Of a stretch of 64,000 nucleotides of DNA, positions 1-8,193 are shown one piece after another. The stretch is from UBA7803 sp040219135 (GTDB lineage Bacteria; Pseudomonadota; Gammaproteobacteria; Pseudomonadales; Azotimanducaceae). The DNA lies in contig JAVJTA010000017.1 in the NCBI GenBank assembly GCA_040219135.1, positions 603,853 through 667,852 of the forward strand. Reading direction: 5' to 3'. The translations under genes and the position numbers were made by a program. The notes beneath the pieces were generated by a model that made no database searches, had not been told where the DNA came from, and saw only the letters and a program-made list of their open reading frames with translations. Each line of letters opens with the position of its first letter. Within the stretch, counting starts at the first letter, position 1.

Positions 1-339
1 GCCCAGCACTTCCGGCCGGAGTTCATCAACCGGGTCGACGACATCGTGGTGTTCCATCCCCTCGATCGGGATCAGGTGCGCAAGATCGCCACCATTCAGT
101 TCGATGTGCTCGAGCGCCGTCTCGCGGATCAGGACATCGAGCTGACCCTGTCGGCGGAGGCCATCGAGGCTCTGGTGGAGGAAGGCTACGACCCGGTATA
201 CGGCGCCCGGCCACTGAAGCGGGTGATCCAGAAGCGCATCGAGAACCCGCTGGCGTCGCGGCTGCTATCGGGGGACTTCGCCTCCGGTGACCTGGTGCGG
301 GTCGGATTCCACGACGGCACGTTCACCTTCGGCCACTGA
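1..339 (+). CDS. clpB: ATP-dependent chaperone ClpB, C-terminal fragment
   Basis: The window opens inside this gene; the visible 112 residues are its C-terminal end. They begin with the FRPEFINRVDDIVVFHPL segment, typical of the last part of the second AAA+ domain, and continue into the C-terminal small domain with GYDPVYGARPLKRVIQ, a signature shared by ClpB and ClpA and carrying the sensor-2 arginine. The short tail after that motif fits ClpB, the cytosolic disaggregase that works with DnaK. The start lies upstream of the window, so domains and promoter cannot be judged. ClpA or ClpC is the alternative, but the tail wording favours ClpB. Confidence 0.9.
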   Translation, partial: AQHFRPEFINRVDDIVVFHPLDRDQVRKIATIQFDVLERRLADQDIELTLSAEAIEALVEEGYDPVYGARPLKRVIQKRIENPLASRLLSGDFASGDLVRVGFHDGTFTFGH

Positions 340-359
340 GCGGGGCGGGCAGGCGGGTA

Positions 360-388
360 TTGTATGTTTATACAGTGGTCGGTAAAAT
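360..388 (+). promoter_or_regulatory. Candidate sigma70 promoter, probably giving a leaderless mRNA
   Basis: TTGTAT (360-365) and TAAAAT (383-388) are separated by exactly 17 bases. The -10 matches the consensus at five of six positions; the -35 is weak. Only seven bases (gcccggc) separate the -10 from the ATG at 396, so the predicted start site coincides with the start codon. Confidence 0.4.
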
Positions 389-395
389 GCCCGGC

Positions 396-764
396 ATGAA
401 CGCCACGCTGCCATTGTTCGACGGGTTGGAACCGGCGGGTACATCGCTGCCCACCGACGAGTCGGCCGGTACCCCGGTACGCGGTCGCCGTCCCGGCATC
501 GCGGCCGGCATCGCAGCCGGCATCGCAGCCGGCATGGCGGACGGGACAGCGGCCGGCGCGCCAGCCACGTCCGGGTTTCCGCGCCCGGGGCGGCCCTCCC
601 GCGGGGACGCGGGCGGCGATCAGCACCTGCGCGCCGCCTGGCGGCTGTCCCGGGCCATGTGGCGTTTTCCCGATCACTCGCCGCAGCAGACCAGGGCCGG
701 CCTGGCCATCTGCCATCACCTGCAGGCGCTGCTCGCCGAGGCCGAGGACCCGCCGTCGCCCTAA
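396..764 (+). CDS. Small hypothetical protein with GIAA repeats
   Basis: I do not recognise this 122-residue product. Residues about 34-49 are an Ile-Ala-Ala-Gly repeat encoded by three 12-bp tandem copies (495-530) and one diverged copy. The C-terminal part, LRAAWRLSRAMWRFPDHSPQ onward, looks like an amphipathic alpha-helical domain and is less repetitive. ATG 396 is chosen because a -10-like TAAAAT ends seven bases before it; TTG 360 and ATG 387 are in-frame alternatives. The gene sits alone between clpB and galU. An overlapping open frame on the minus strand is the competing reading, so reality of the gene is uncertain. Confidence 0.4.
   Translation: MNATLPLFDGLEPAGTSLPTDESAGTPVRGRRPGIAAGIAAGIAAGMADGTAAGAPATSGFPRPGRPSRGDAGGDQHLRAAWRLSRAMWRFPDHSPQQTRAGLAICHHLQALLAEAEDPPSP
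495..530 (+). repeat. 12-bp tandem repeat, three copies, inside a hypothetical gene
   Basis: The unit ggcatcgcagcc occurs at 495-506 (one mismatch), 507-518 and 519-530, with a diverged fourth copy to 542. The length keeps the reading frame and produces GIAA-GIAA-GIAA-GMAD. Confidence 0.8.
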
Positions 765-883
765 GGCCCCGGGTAGAAGTTTTCTTGCCGATCTGTGAAG
801 CTTTCACCCCTTCGAAGGCAGCCTGCGGGTACCATCGCCCCGGTGATAGCAGGTGTCGCAAGGACGCTTAGGATAGGGACTTC

Positions 884-1714
884 ATGATCAAGAAATGTCT
901 GTTCCCGGTAGCCGGGTACGGAACCCGCTTTCTGCCGGCCACCAAGGCCATGCCGAAGGAAATTCTGCCAATCCTCGAAAAGCCGCTGGTGCAGTATGGC
1001 GTCGAGGAGGCGGTGGAAGCGGGGCTGACGGATATCGGCTTCGTCACGGGGCGCGGCAAACGGGCCATCGAAGATCATTTCGACGTCAGCTACGAACTCG
1101 AGCATCAGATCGCGGGAACCGGCAAGGAAAAGGCGCTGGAGGGCATCCGCTCGCTGATCGATCGGTGCACGTTCTCCTACACCCGCCAGATCGAGATGAA
1201 AGGCCTCGGCGATGCCGTTCTCAAAGGCCGCACCCTCATCGGCGACGAACCGTTCGCCGTAGTGCTGGCCGACGACCTCTGTTTCGGCGAGACGACCGGC
1301 GTGCTGTCGCAGATGGTCACCCTGTTCCGACAGTTCCGTTGCAGCATAGTCGCCATCGAAGAGGTTCCAGCGGATCAGACGCATTCCTACGGCGTCATCG
1401 CCGGAGACGCAATCAGCGACCGCCTTTTCCGGGTGACCGACATGGTGGAAAAACCGGCGCCGGAGCAGGCCCCGAGCAATCTCGCGATCATCGGCCGCTA
1501 CATTCTCACACCGGACATATTCCAGATCCTCGAATCCACGCCGGCCGGAAAGAACGGCGAGCTGCAGATCACCGATGCGCTGTTGCGCCAGGCCAAGGAA
1601 GGCTGTGTGATCGCCTATCGATTCCAGGGCCGCCGCTTCGACTGCGGCTCTGTGGCTGGCTACGTGGACGCCACCAACTACTGCTATCAGGAAATGCAAC
1701 GCAGGGAGGGCTGA
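884..1714 (+). CDS. galU: UTP--glucose-1-phosphate uridylyltransferase
   Basis: This 276-residue cytosolic enzyme makes UDP-glucose from UTP and glucose-1-phosphate for LPS core, capsule and glycan synthesis. The N-terminal nucleotidyltransferase signature GYGTRFLPATKAMPKE (about residues 11-26) contains the activating Arg and Lys, and VVLADDL further on carries the metal-binding Asp. VEKPAPEQAPSNLAIIGRYI is characteristic of GalU, as is the overall length. ATG 884 has an agggac Shine-Dalgarno-like stretch. The stop codon overlaps the ATG of the next gene (TGATG), so the two are probably translationally coupled. No truncation is visible. Confidence 0.96.
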   Translation: MIKKCLFPVAGYGTRFLPATKAMPKEILPILEKPLVQYGVEEAVEAGLTDIGFVTGRGKRAIEDHFDVSYELEHQIAGTGKEKALEGIRSLIDRCTFSYTRQIEMKGLGDAVLKGRTLIGDEPFAVVLADDLCFGETTGVLSQMVTLFRQFRCSIVAIEEVPADQTHSYGVIAGDAISDRLFRVTDMVEKPAPEQAPSNLAIIGRYILTPDIFQILESTPAGKNGELQITDALLRQAKEGCVIAYRFQGRRFDCGSVAGYVDATNYCYQEMQRREG

Positions 1715-2892
1715 TGGCCCGCAATGCGGCTCTGCAGGCGGCTCTGGATCAGGTCACGGCACGGCCCTGGCAGATTCACTCGCTCGGCGATGCGCTGCCC
1801 ATAGATCAGCTGCCGACTCCGGCGCTGGTGCTCGACGCCGATGCCTTCGAACGAAACCTCGCCCGCATGGCGGCGTTTCTCGGGGCCAAAGGCAAGGGAT
1901 TCCGTCCTCATGCCAAAACCCACAAGTGCCCGGTGATCGCGGCGCGCCAGATCGAGGCGGGCGCGGCCGGAATCTGCGTCGCGAAAGTCGGCGAGGCGGC
2001 GGTGATGGTAAACGCCGGCATCGACCGGGTGCTGGTCACGTCGCCGGTGGTCGACGCCGCCAGGGCTGAGTTGGTGGCGGACCTGGCCGCGCGCTGCGAG
2101 CGCTTCGATGTGGTGGTCGACAGCCGGATCGGTCTCGAGGCGCTGGTGCAGGCCGCGGGCCGCCCCGGCGTCGACATTGGTGTGCTGATCGACGTCGACA
2201 TCGCCATGGGGCGTACCGGCAATCGCCACGTCGAGGAGATCATCAGGCTGGCGGAGGCCGCGGCCACCACGCCGGGGCTGCGTTATCGCGGCATTCAGCA
2301 CTACGCCGGCCACGTCATGCATGTCAAAGGCCATGCGAAGCGCCGCGAGAAATCTCTGCGCCTGTGGGAGTCCGTGGCCACCATCGTGGCGGCGCTGGCC
2401 GATCGGGGGCTGGCCCCGGAGGTCGTCACCGGCGGCGGTACCGGAACCTACGACATCGACTGCGATGTTGCCGAGATAACGGACCTCCAGGTGGGGAGCT
2501 ACATATTCATGGATCAGGAGTATCGGCTGGTCGGCGGCCGGGACAGCGACTGGTTTGATGATTTCGAGGTGTCACTTCAGGTGCTGACCACGGCGATCAG
2601 CCAGCCCACGCCGGCCGCCATCACCGTCGACGGCGGCTACAAGTCGTTCGCTTCCGACTCGGTCAACCCGGAGCCCATCGATCTCACCGAAACGGAGTTC
2701 CGCTTTGCTGGGGACGAGCACGGCGTGCTGATCCTGAAAGCGCCTACGCAGGAACCGCTGCTCGGCAGCGTGCAGCGTTTCATCGCGCCGCATTGCGATC
2801 CCACCGTCAACCTCTACGATTGGTACTGGATCTGCCGCGAAGGCATGGTCACCGAAACGTGGCCCATCGCGGCGCGCGGCTGTTCCTGGTAA
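1714..2892 (+). CDS. D-threonine aldolase / D-serine dehydratase-like PLP enzyme
   Basis: This 392-residue protein has the alanine-racemase-like fold III N-terminal barrel followed by the D-serine dehydratase-like C-terminal domain. The PLP-binding region is FRPHAKTHKC, the likely Schiff-base Lys being residue 68. The C-terminal PHCDPTVNLYD holds the His and the Cys/Asp pair that bind the divalent metal in this family; Asp two residues after His is the D-threonine aldolase arrangement, whereas chicken D-serine dehydratase uses Cys at that place. Family enzymes cleave D-3-hydroxy amino acids or dehydrate D-serine; the substrate here cannot be fixed. It starts on the last base of the galU stop, an unusual partner for galU. 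Confidence 0.85.
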   Translation: MARNAALQAALDQVTARPWQIHSLGDALPIDQLPTPALVLDADAFERNLARMAAFLGAKGKGFRPHAKTHKCPVIAARQIEAGAAGICVAKVGEAAVMVNAGIDRVLVTSPVVDAARAELVADLAARCERFDVVVDSRIGLEALVQAAGRPGVDIGVLIDVDIAMGRTGNRHVEEIIRLAEAAATTPGLRYRGIQHYAGHVMHVKGHAKRREKSLRLWESVATIVAALADRGLAPEVVTGGGTGTYDIDCDVAEITDLQVGSYIFMDQEYRLVGGRDSDWFDDFEVSLQVLTTAISQPTPAAITVDGGYKSFASDSVNPEPIDLTETEFRFAGDEHGVLILKAPTQEPLLGSVQRFIAPHCDPTVNLYDWYWICREGMVTETWPIAARGCSW

Positions 2893-2931
2893 GCGCCTCG
2901 GCCGCACTCGGGTAAACGGAGAAGACCCTGT

Positions 2932-3555
2932 ATGTTGGAGATCGTACAATCCGGCGGCTGGCTGATGGTGCCGATTCTGCTGTGCAGCATCGTTGCCGCC
3001 GCCATCAGCGTAGAACGGCTGTGGACGCTGCAGCGTTCACGGATCACGCCGAAGAACCTGCTGGCGCAGGTCTGGAGCGCGCTGCGCAACAGCGAGATGG
3101 ATTCGCAACGGCTGCGCGACCTGCGTGCCTCCAGCCCGCTCGGGCAGGTGCTCGCGGCGGGCGTGGGCAACGCCAAGCGCGGACGCGACGTGATGAAAGA
3201 GGCCATGGAGGAAGTGGCGGGTCAGGTCAGTCACGACATGGAGCGTTACCTGACTTCCCTCGGCATCATCGCTTCCATCTCGCCGCTGCTCGGACTGCTC
3301 GGGACGGTGGTGGGCATGATCAAGGTCTTCACGGCGCTCATGCTCGAAGGTGCCGGCAATGCCAACGTGCTGGCGGGCGGCATTTCCCAGGCGCTCATCA
3401 CCACCGCGGCAGGACTGTCCGTGGCGATCCCGGCGATCATGTTTCACCGTTTCTTCCTCCGCAGGGTGGATGAGCTGGTAGTGACCATGGAGCAGGAGGC
3501 GGTGAAACTCGTCGAGATGATGCAGGGCGGCCCCGAGGACGAGCCGCGGCTATGA
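2932..3555 (+). CDS. exbB: MotA/TolQ/ExbB proton channel family protein
   Basis: The 207-residue inner-membrane protein has the three-helix ExbB/TolQ plan. The first helix lies near the N-terminus (GGWLMVPILLCSIVAAAISVE), and helices two and three follow residue 105: SPLLGLLGTVVGMIKVF and GLSVAIPAIMFHRFF. The conserved LGLLGTV motif and the Thr in the channel helix are present. With the ExbD-like product of the next gene it would use the proton gradient to energise an envelope process. A good Shine-Dalgarno (cggag) precedes ATG 2932. The position just before the lipid A gene msbA-lpxK matches the exbB-exbD-lpxK order known in Pseudomonas; no TonB is encoded next to it. Confidence 0.92.
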   Translation: MLEIVQSGGWLMVPILLCSIVAAAISVERLWTLQRSRITPKNLLAQVWSALRNSEMDSQRLRDLRASSPLGQVLAAGVGNAKRGRDVMKEAMEEVAGQVSHDMERYLTSLGIIASISPLLGLLGTVVGMIKVFTALMLEGAGNANVLAGGISQALITTAAGLSVAIPAIMFHRFFLRRVDELVVTMEQEAVKLVEMMQGGPEDEPRL

Positions 3556-3977
3556 ATTTCCACCGCCGACGGCGCGACGAGGCCGGCGTCGACCTGACGC
3601 CACTCATCGACGTCGTGTTTCTGCTGCTCATCTTCTTCATGGTCTCGACGACCTTCATCCGCGAAACCCAGCTCAAGATCGATCTGCCGGAGGCCAGCGG
3701 CGAGCTCCAGGAGATCGAAGAGGACGTCATTGAGATCACCGTCGACCGCCGCGGCGACTACGCGGTCAACCAGCAGCTGCTGGTCAACAATCAGATGGAC
3801 ACGCTGCTGCGTGCCCTGCGCGAGCGTCTGGGTGAACGCGAGCCCACGGTGCGGGTCATCATCACCGCCGATGCCAAGGCGGCCCATGCCGACGTGGTAC
3901 GGGCCATGGACGCCGCGGGGCGGGTGGGCCTGTCAAGAGTCAGCATCACCACGCGCCAGCCCGAAGAGGAAGAGTAG
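3552..3977 (+). CDS. exbD: ExbD/TolR family biopolymer transport protein
   Basis: This 141-residue protein has one N-terminal transmembrane helix containing the family motif LTPLIDVVFLLLIFFMV, whose Asp is the protonatable residue, and a periplasmic domain ending in the ADAKAAHADVVRAMDAAG segment typical of ExbD. It overlaps the upstream exbB by four bases (ATGA), indicating translational coupling and fixed stoichiometry. It lies six bases before the msbA-lpxK start and so belongs to the same operon. It is more distant from the second ExbD in this window (47805-48212), so the two ExbBD pairs probably serve different partners. Confidence 0.92.
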   Translation: MNFHRRRRDEAGVDLTPLIDVVFLLLIFFMVSTTFIRETQLKIDLPEASGELQEIEEDVIEITVDRRGDYAVNQQLLVNNQMDTLLRALRERLGEREPTVRVIITADAKAAHADVVRAMDAAGRVGLSRVSITTRQPEEEE

Positions 3978-3983
3978 CCGACC

Positions 3984-6863
3984 GTGGCCTCCAGACCGGT
4001 GCCGACCGTCGTCTCCGGCGCCGCGGCGCCGCCCGTTCAGGGCGCCAGCGACTGGCAGACCTACAGGCGTCTGCTGGTCTACGTGAAGCCGTACTGGCCC
4101 CTGTTCGTCCTGTCGGTGTTCGGTTTCCTCGTTGGCAGCGGCGCCGAAGCGTACTTCGTGAAGCTGTTCGGCGAGCTCATCGACTCCTGGGATCAGGCTG
4201 CCCTGCAGTCGGCCTACACGATTCCGGTGCTGATGCTCAGCGCCGCGGTCGCCCGGGGCCTGGGAGAGGTTCTGGGCGAACTGCTGCTGAGCCAGATTTC
4301 GTTCGGCGTGGTGCACAACGTGCGCACTCAGCTGTTCGATCAGCTGCTGCAGATGCCGAGCGCGTACTTCGACGCCAGCTCTCAGGGGCATCTGGTGTCG
4401 CGCCTGACCTACAACGTCGCCCAGCTTCGCGACACCGGGACGGACGCCCTGAAGTCCGTTATTCAGGACGGCGGCAAGGTCATCGTCTACCTCGGCGTCA
4501 TGCTGTTCCTCAGCTGGAAACTCACCGCGATCTTCGTCGCCACGGCGCCGGTGGTCGCCCTCGTCGTGATGCATGCCAGCCGCCGTTTCCGACGAATCAG
4601 TCGGCGCATTCAGAACTCCATGGGCGACGTTACCCACGTTGCTTCGGAGGCGGTGTCCGGCTACCGGGTGGTGCGGATATTCGGCGGCGAGCGCTACGAG
4701 AAGGATCGCTTCCACCGCTCCAGCCGCAGCAACCAGCGCCAGAACCTCAAGATGGTCGCCACCAAGGTCACCAGCACCCAGGTCATTCAGATCTTCGTGG
4801 TTGCCGCTCTGGCGTTGCTCATCGCGCTGCTGTTCCGACCCGAAGTCGGCGGCGGACTCACGACCGGGCAGGTGGTTACGTTTCTCGGTCTCGCCGGCAT
4901 GCTCGCGAACCCCATCCGCAAGCTGTCCGAGGTGAATGCGCGCCTGCAGCGGGGCCTGGCCGCTGCGGAAGACATCTTCGGGCAGATGGATCAGGCGCTG
5001 GAGGCCGATCACGGCGACGTCGACGTCGATCGGGTCGAAGGGCGGATCGAGTTCCGCAAGCTGTCGTTTTCCTACACCGGGCCGGACGGACCGGTTCCGG
5101 TGCTGAAAGACATCGATCTGACGATCGAGCCTGGCCAGACGGTCGCGCTGGTCGGCAAATCCGGGAGCGGCAAGTCGACCCTGGCGAGCCTAATTCCGCG
5201 GTTCTACGAGGCCACTTCCGGAGAGATCCTGCTCGACGGGCGTCCTCTCGCCGGTTACACCCTGGCGTCTCTGCGCCGGCAGATCGCCCTGGTCACCCAG
5301 CAGGTGACGCTGTTCAACGATTCCCTGGAGCGCAACATCGCCTACGGCGCGCTCGCCAACGCCACGCCGGAAGCGCTGCGTGACGCCGTGGTGCGGGCGC
5401 ACGCCGACACCTTTACCGACGATCTGCCCCAGGGCCTGAAGACCGTAGTGGGCGACGACGGCGTACTGCTCTCCGGGGGCCAGCGCCAGCGCGTCGCCAT
5501 CGCCCGGGCGCTGCTCAAGAATGCCCCGGTGCTGATCCTCGACGAAGCCACGTCGGCCCTGGACGCCGAGTCCGAGCGCCACATCCAGGCCGCGCTCGAC
5601 GAGGTGATGCGCGGGCGCACCACCCTGGTCATCGCCCACCGGCTGTCGACGATCGAAAACGCCGACGTGATCCTGGTGATGGAGGAGGGCCGCATCGTCG
5701 AGTCGGGTGACCACCGATCTCTGCTCGAGCGCGGTGGTGCTTATGCGGCGCTTTACAACGCGCAGTTCGAGGAACCGGGCAAACGTCCGGAGCAGGCGCC
5801 GCGCCCGCCAGCTGCGCCGATCCCGCCACCGGCTACCGCCCCGCTGCTGGACTCGCAATCGCGTCTGGTGCGCGCCTGGTATTCGGATGCTGCCTGGGTG
5901 CGCCTGCTGGCGCCGCTGGAATGGGCACAGCAACGCGTCGCCGAGCGCCGCCGGTTGCGCTACGCGAGCGGCAGCAAAGCACCGTGGCGGGCGCCGGTAC
6001 CGGTGATCGTCGTCGGCAACATCGCCGTCGGCGGGACCGGCAAGACGCCGCTGGTGGTGTGGCTGGCCCGCTGGCTGGTCGAGCGTGGATTTCGTCCCGG
6101 CATCGTTTCCCGTGGCTACGGCGGCAAGGCCGGGCGCTCGCCGCTGCACGTCTATCGTGAGACCGACCCCGAGATGGCCGGCGACGAAGCGCCGCTGCTG
6201 GCCGCGCGCACGCGCTGTCCGGTGGTCGTGTGCGCCGATCGTCCCCGGGCCGTTCGTGAGCTGCTCGGCGCCCACGACTGCGACCTGGTGATCGCCGACG
6301 ACGGCCTGCAGCACTACGCGCTGGCCAGGGACGTCGAGGTCGCGGTGGTCGATGGCAGCCGCGGTCTCGGCAATGGCCGCTGCCTGCCCGTCGGACCCCT
6401 GCGGGAGCCTCCCGAGCGTCTCGGGCGCGTTGACCTGGTGGTGATCAACGGCGCCGGCGCCTGGCAGTTTCCGGACGCCTGCCGCATGACCGTTTCGGCC
6501 AGCCGCATGGTGCGGGTCGCGACCGGCGAAGCCGTGTCCGTCGCCACGTTTGCGAAGCGACATCCGGAGGTCCACGCCGTGGCCGGAATCGGCAATCCCT
6601 GGCGGTTCGCCGAAAGCCTGCGGCTCGCCGGCATCCGGCCGCTGCTGCACGCCTTTCCCGATCACCATCTGTTCGACGGCTCCGAGGTGGAGTTCGGCGA
6701 CGCTCTGGCCGTGGTGTGCACCGAGAAGGACGCCGTGAAGCTGCGCCGGATCGATGGCTTGCCGGGGGAATGCTGGTATCTGGAGGTGGATGCCGCACTC
6801 GACGAAACCGCCGAGGCGCGCTTCGAACGCGTGCTCGAGGATCACGGGATCAGGCGATCATGA
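3984..6863 (+). CDS. msbA-lpxK: Fused lipid A flippase MsbA and tetraacyldisaccharide 4'-kinase LpxK
   Basis: One uninterrupted 959-residue frame encodes two lipid A enzymes. Residues 1 to about 595 are an ABC exporter: six-helix transmembrane domain (about 30-330), Walker A GKSGSGKST (391-399), signature LLSGGQRQR (about 495-503), Walker B VLILDEATSALD with catalytic Glu521, and His552 in the H-loop. A Pro-rich linker (about 597-625) leads into a full-length LpxK: P-loop GNIAVGGTGKT (678-688), SRGYGGK, GDEAPLLAA and DDGLQH (about 772). LpxK phosphorylates the lipid A precursor at the cytosolic face; MsbA flips core-lipid A. Both active sites would be cytosolic. The start is GTG 3984. An in-frame GTG at 5868 exists, but no Shine-Dalgarno is visible before it. 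The stop overlaps kdsB by four bases. Confidence 0.93.
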   Translation: MASRPVPTVVSGAAAPPVQGASDWQTYRRLLVYVKPYWPLFVLSVFGFLVGSGAEAYFVKLFGELIDSWDQAALQSAYTIPVLMLSAAVARGLGEVLGELLLSQISFGVVHNVRTQLFDQLLQMPSAYFDASSQGHLVSRLTYNVAQLRDTGTDALKSVIQDGGKVIVYLGVMLFLSWKLTAIFVATAPVVALVVMHASRRFRRISRRIQNSMGDVTHVASEAVSGYRVVRIFGGERYEKDRFHRSSRSNQRQNLKMVATKVTSTQVIQIFVVAALALLIALLFRPEVGGGLTTGQVVTFLGLAGMLANPIRKLSEVNARLQRGLAAAEDIFGQMDQALEADHGDVDVDRVEGRIEFRKLSFSYTGPDGPVPVLKDIDLTIEPGQTVALVGKSGSGKSTLASLIPRFYEATSGEILLDGRPLAGYTLASLRRQIALVTQQVTLFNDSLERNIAYGALANATPEALRDAVVRAHADTFTDDLPQGLKTVVGDDGVLLSGGQRQRVAIARALLKNAPVLILDEATSALDAESERHIQAALDEVMRGRTTLVIAHRLSTIENADVILVMEEGRIVESGDHRSLLERGGAYAALYNAQFEEPGKRPEQAPRPPAAPIPPPATAPLLDSQSRLVRAWYSDAAWVRLLAPLEWAQQRVAERRRLRYASGSKAPWRAPVPVIVVGNIAVGGTGKTPLVVWLARWLVERGFRPGIVSRGYGGKAGRSPLHVYRETDPEMAGDEAPLLAARTRCPVVVCADRPRAVRELLGAHDCDLVIADDGLQHYALARDVEVAVVDGSRGLGNGRCLPVGPLREPPERLGRVDLVVINGAGAWQFPDACRMTVSASRMVRVATGEAVSVATFAKRHPEVHAVAGIGNPWRFAESLRLAGIRPLLHAFPDHHLFDGSEVEFGDALAVVCTEKDAVKLRRIDGLPGECWYLEVDAALDETAEARFERVLEDHGIRRS

Positions 6864-7639
6864 ATCAATCCTTCAACGTGGTCATCCCGGCGCGCTACGC
6901 GTCGACCCGGCTGCCGGGCAAGCCACTCGCCGACATCGGCGGGCGGCCGATGATTGCCCGGGTGGTGGACCAGGCACTGCGATCCGGCGCCGCCCAAGTG
7001 GTGGTGGCCAGCGACGACGAGCGCGTGCTCGACGCCGTGCGGGCGCTGCCGTGTCAGGCGCGGATGACCCGGGCCGATCACGTTTCCGGATCCGACCGCG
7101 TGATGGAAGTCGCGGTGGCGTGCGGCTGGTCGCCGGACACTGTGGTGGTCAACGTGCAGGGCGACGAACCGCTGATTCCGCCTCAAGTCATCGCCCAGGT
7201 GGCCCGGTTGCTGCTCGGAGACCCGGATACCGGAGTTGCGACCTTGTGCGAACTCATGAGCGACCGCGACCGGGTGTTCGATCCGAACGTGGTCAAAGTC
7301 GTGGTGGGCAGCGATGGATTCGCACGCTACTTCTCGCGGGCGCCGATCCCCTTCTCCCGCGACGGCTTCGGCGCCAGCGAACCGGCCGCCGGCCGGTTGC
7401 CGGAGGTCGGTCACTGGCGTCGTCACATCGGCCTGTATGCCTATCGCCTGGCTGCGTTGCGCCACTTCGTGGAATTGCCGGTAGGAGAACTGGAGCGTGT
7501 CGAGTCGCTGGAGCAGCTGCGCCTGGTGGAGCGGGGCATCGGCATCCGGATCGCCGAGGCCGCGGCCCAGGTGCCCGGCGGGGTCGACACCCCCGAGGAT
7601 CTGGAGCGGGTCCGACGGCAGCTCGCCGCGGAGCGCTGA
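6860..7639 (+). CDS. kdsB: 3-deoxy-manno-octulosonate cytidylyltransferase (CMP-Kdo synthetase)
   Basis: The 259-residue cytosolic enzyme activates Kdo with CTP before transfer to lipid A. The N-terminal IPARYASTRLPGKPLADI is the nucleotide-binding signature of KdsB; NVQGDEPLIPP and the central HIGLYAYR and LEQLRLVERG motifs are family-typical, as is the length. ATG 6860 overlaps the msbA-lpxK stop (ATGA), so it is translationally coupled to the fused gene, joining Kdo activation to lipid A phosphorylation. In Pseudomonas a small ycaR-type gene lies between lpxK and kdsB; it is missing here. Confidence 0.96.
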   Translation: MNQSFNVVIPARYASTRLPGKPLADIGGRPMIARVVDQALRSGAAQVVVASDDERVLDAVRALPCQARMTRADHVSGSDRVMEVAVACGWSPDTVVVNVQGDEPLIPPQVIAQVARLLLGDPDTGVATLCELMSDRDRVFDPNVVKVVVGSDGFARYFSRAPIPFSRDGFGASEPAAGRLPEVGHWRRHIGLYAYRLAALRHFVELPVGELERVESLEQLRLVERGIGIRIAEAAAQVPGGVDTPEDLERVRRQLAAER

Positions 7640-7641
7640 CG

Positions 7642-8193
7642 GTGGACGGGCAGCCCTGCTACCGGGCCGGATTCCTTGCGCCGGCGGAGGCGGACGCGCT
7701 GTTCCAGGACCTTCGCGACGGGGTAGCCTGGCGTCGCGAGCGCCTGCAGCTGTTCGGCCGGCCGGTGACGGTGCCGAGGCTGCTCGGCTGGTATGGCGAC
7801 AGCGGCGTGAACTACCGCTATGCGGCGGCCGATCACCTCTGCGAGGGCTGGCTGCCGTCCCTGGCGGCGTTGCGTGCCCGGCTGCGCCGCGAACTCGGCC
7901 TGTCGAGCAATCTGGTGCTGCTCAACCGCTACCGCCACGGACGCGACTACATGGGCTGGCACCGGGACGACGAGACCGGACTGCAGCCGGCCATTGTCTC
8001 CCTGAGTCTCGGCGCCACGCGCCGGTTCCTGCTGCGTCCACCGGGAGCCGACCGGTCGTGGGGTCTCGATCTCGAACACGGCTCGGCGCTGACGATGGAC
8101 GGTCGCTGGCGCCACAGCCTGCCGAGGACGCGGCGGCCGGTCGGCGAGCGGATCAATCTGACGTTCCGTCTGGTGGACCGGGCGCGGCCGTGA
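7642..8193 (+). CDS. alkB: AlkB-like 2-oxoglutarate/Fe(II) dioxygenase
   Basis: The 183-residue product resembles the ALKBH2/3-type AlkB family, which oxidatively removes alkyl lesions such as 1-methyladenine from nucleic acids. Iron ligands are visible as His107-x-Asp109 (MGWHRDDE) and His158 (RWRHSLP), and the C-terminal RINLTFR supplies the 2-oxoglutarate-binding arginines. NRYRHGRDYMGWH is typical of the family. The start is taken as GTG 7642, two bases after the kdsB stop; the stop overlaps the murB GTG (GTGA). Its place in an envelope operon is odd: Pseudomonas has a phosphatase gene at this position. Lesion preference is not deducible. Confidence 0.88.
   Translation: MDGQPCYRAGFLAPAEADALFQDLRDGVAWRRERLQLFGRPVTVPRLLGWYGDSGVNYRYAAADHLCEGWLPSLAALRARLRRELGLSSNLVLLNRYRHGRDYMGWHRDDETGLQPAIVSLSLGATRRFLLRPPGADRSWGLDLEHGSALTMDGRWRHSLPRTRRPVGERINLTFRLVDRARP

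Noticed and set aside
5190..6845. 551-codon open frame on the minus strand opposite msbA-lpxK
   Set aside because: It is antisense to a clear fusion gene, has no family motifs and is the kind of shadow expected in GC-rich DNA.
5868..6863. Separate lpxK gene starting at GTG 5868
   Set aside because: No stop codon or Shine-Dalgarno separates it from msbA; the parsimonious reading is a fusion, although internal initiation cannot be excluded.
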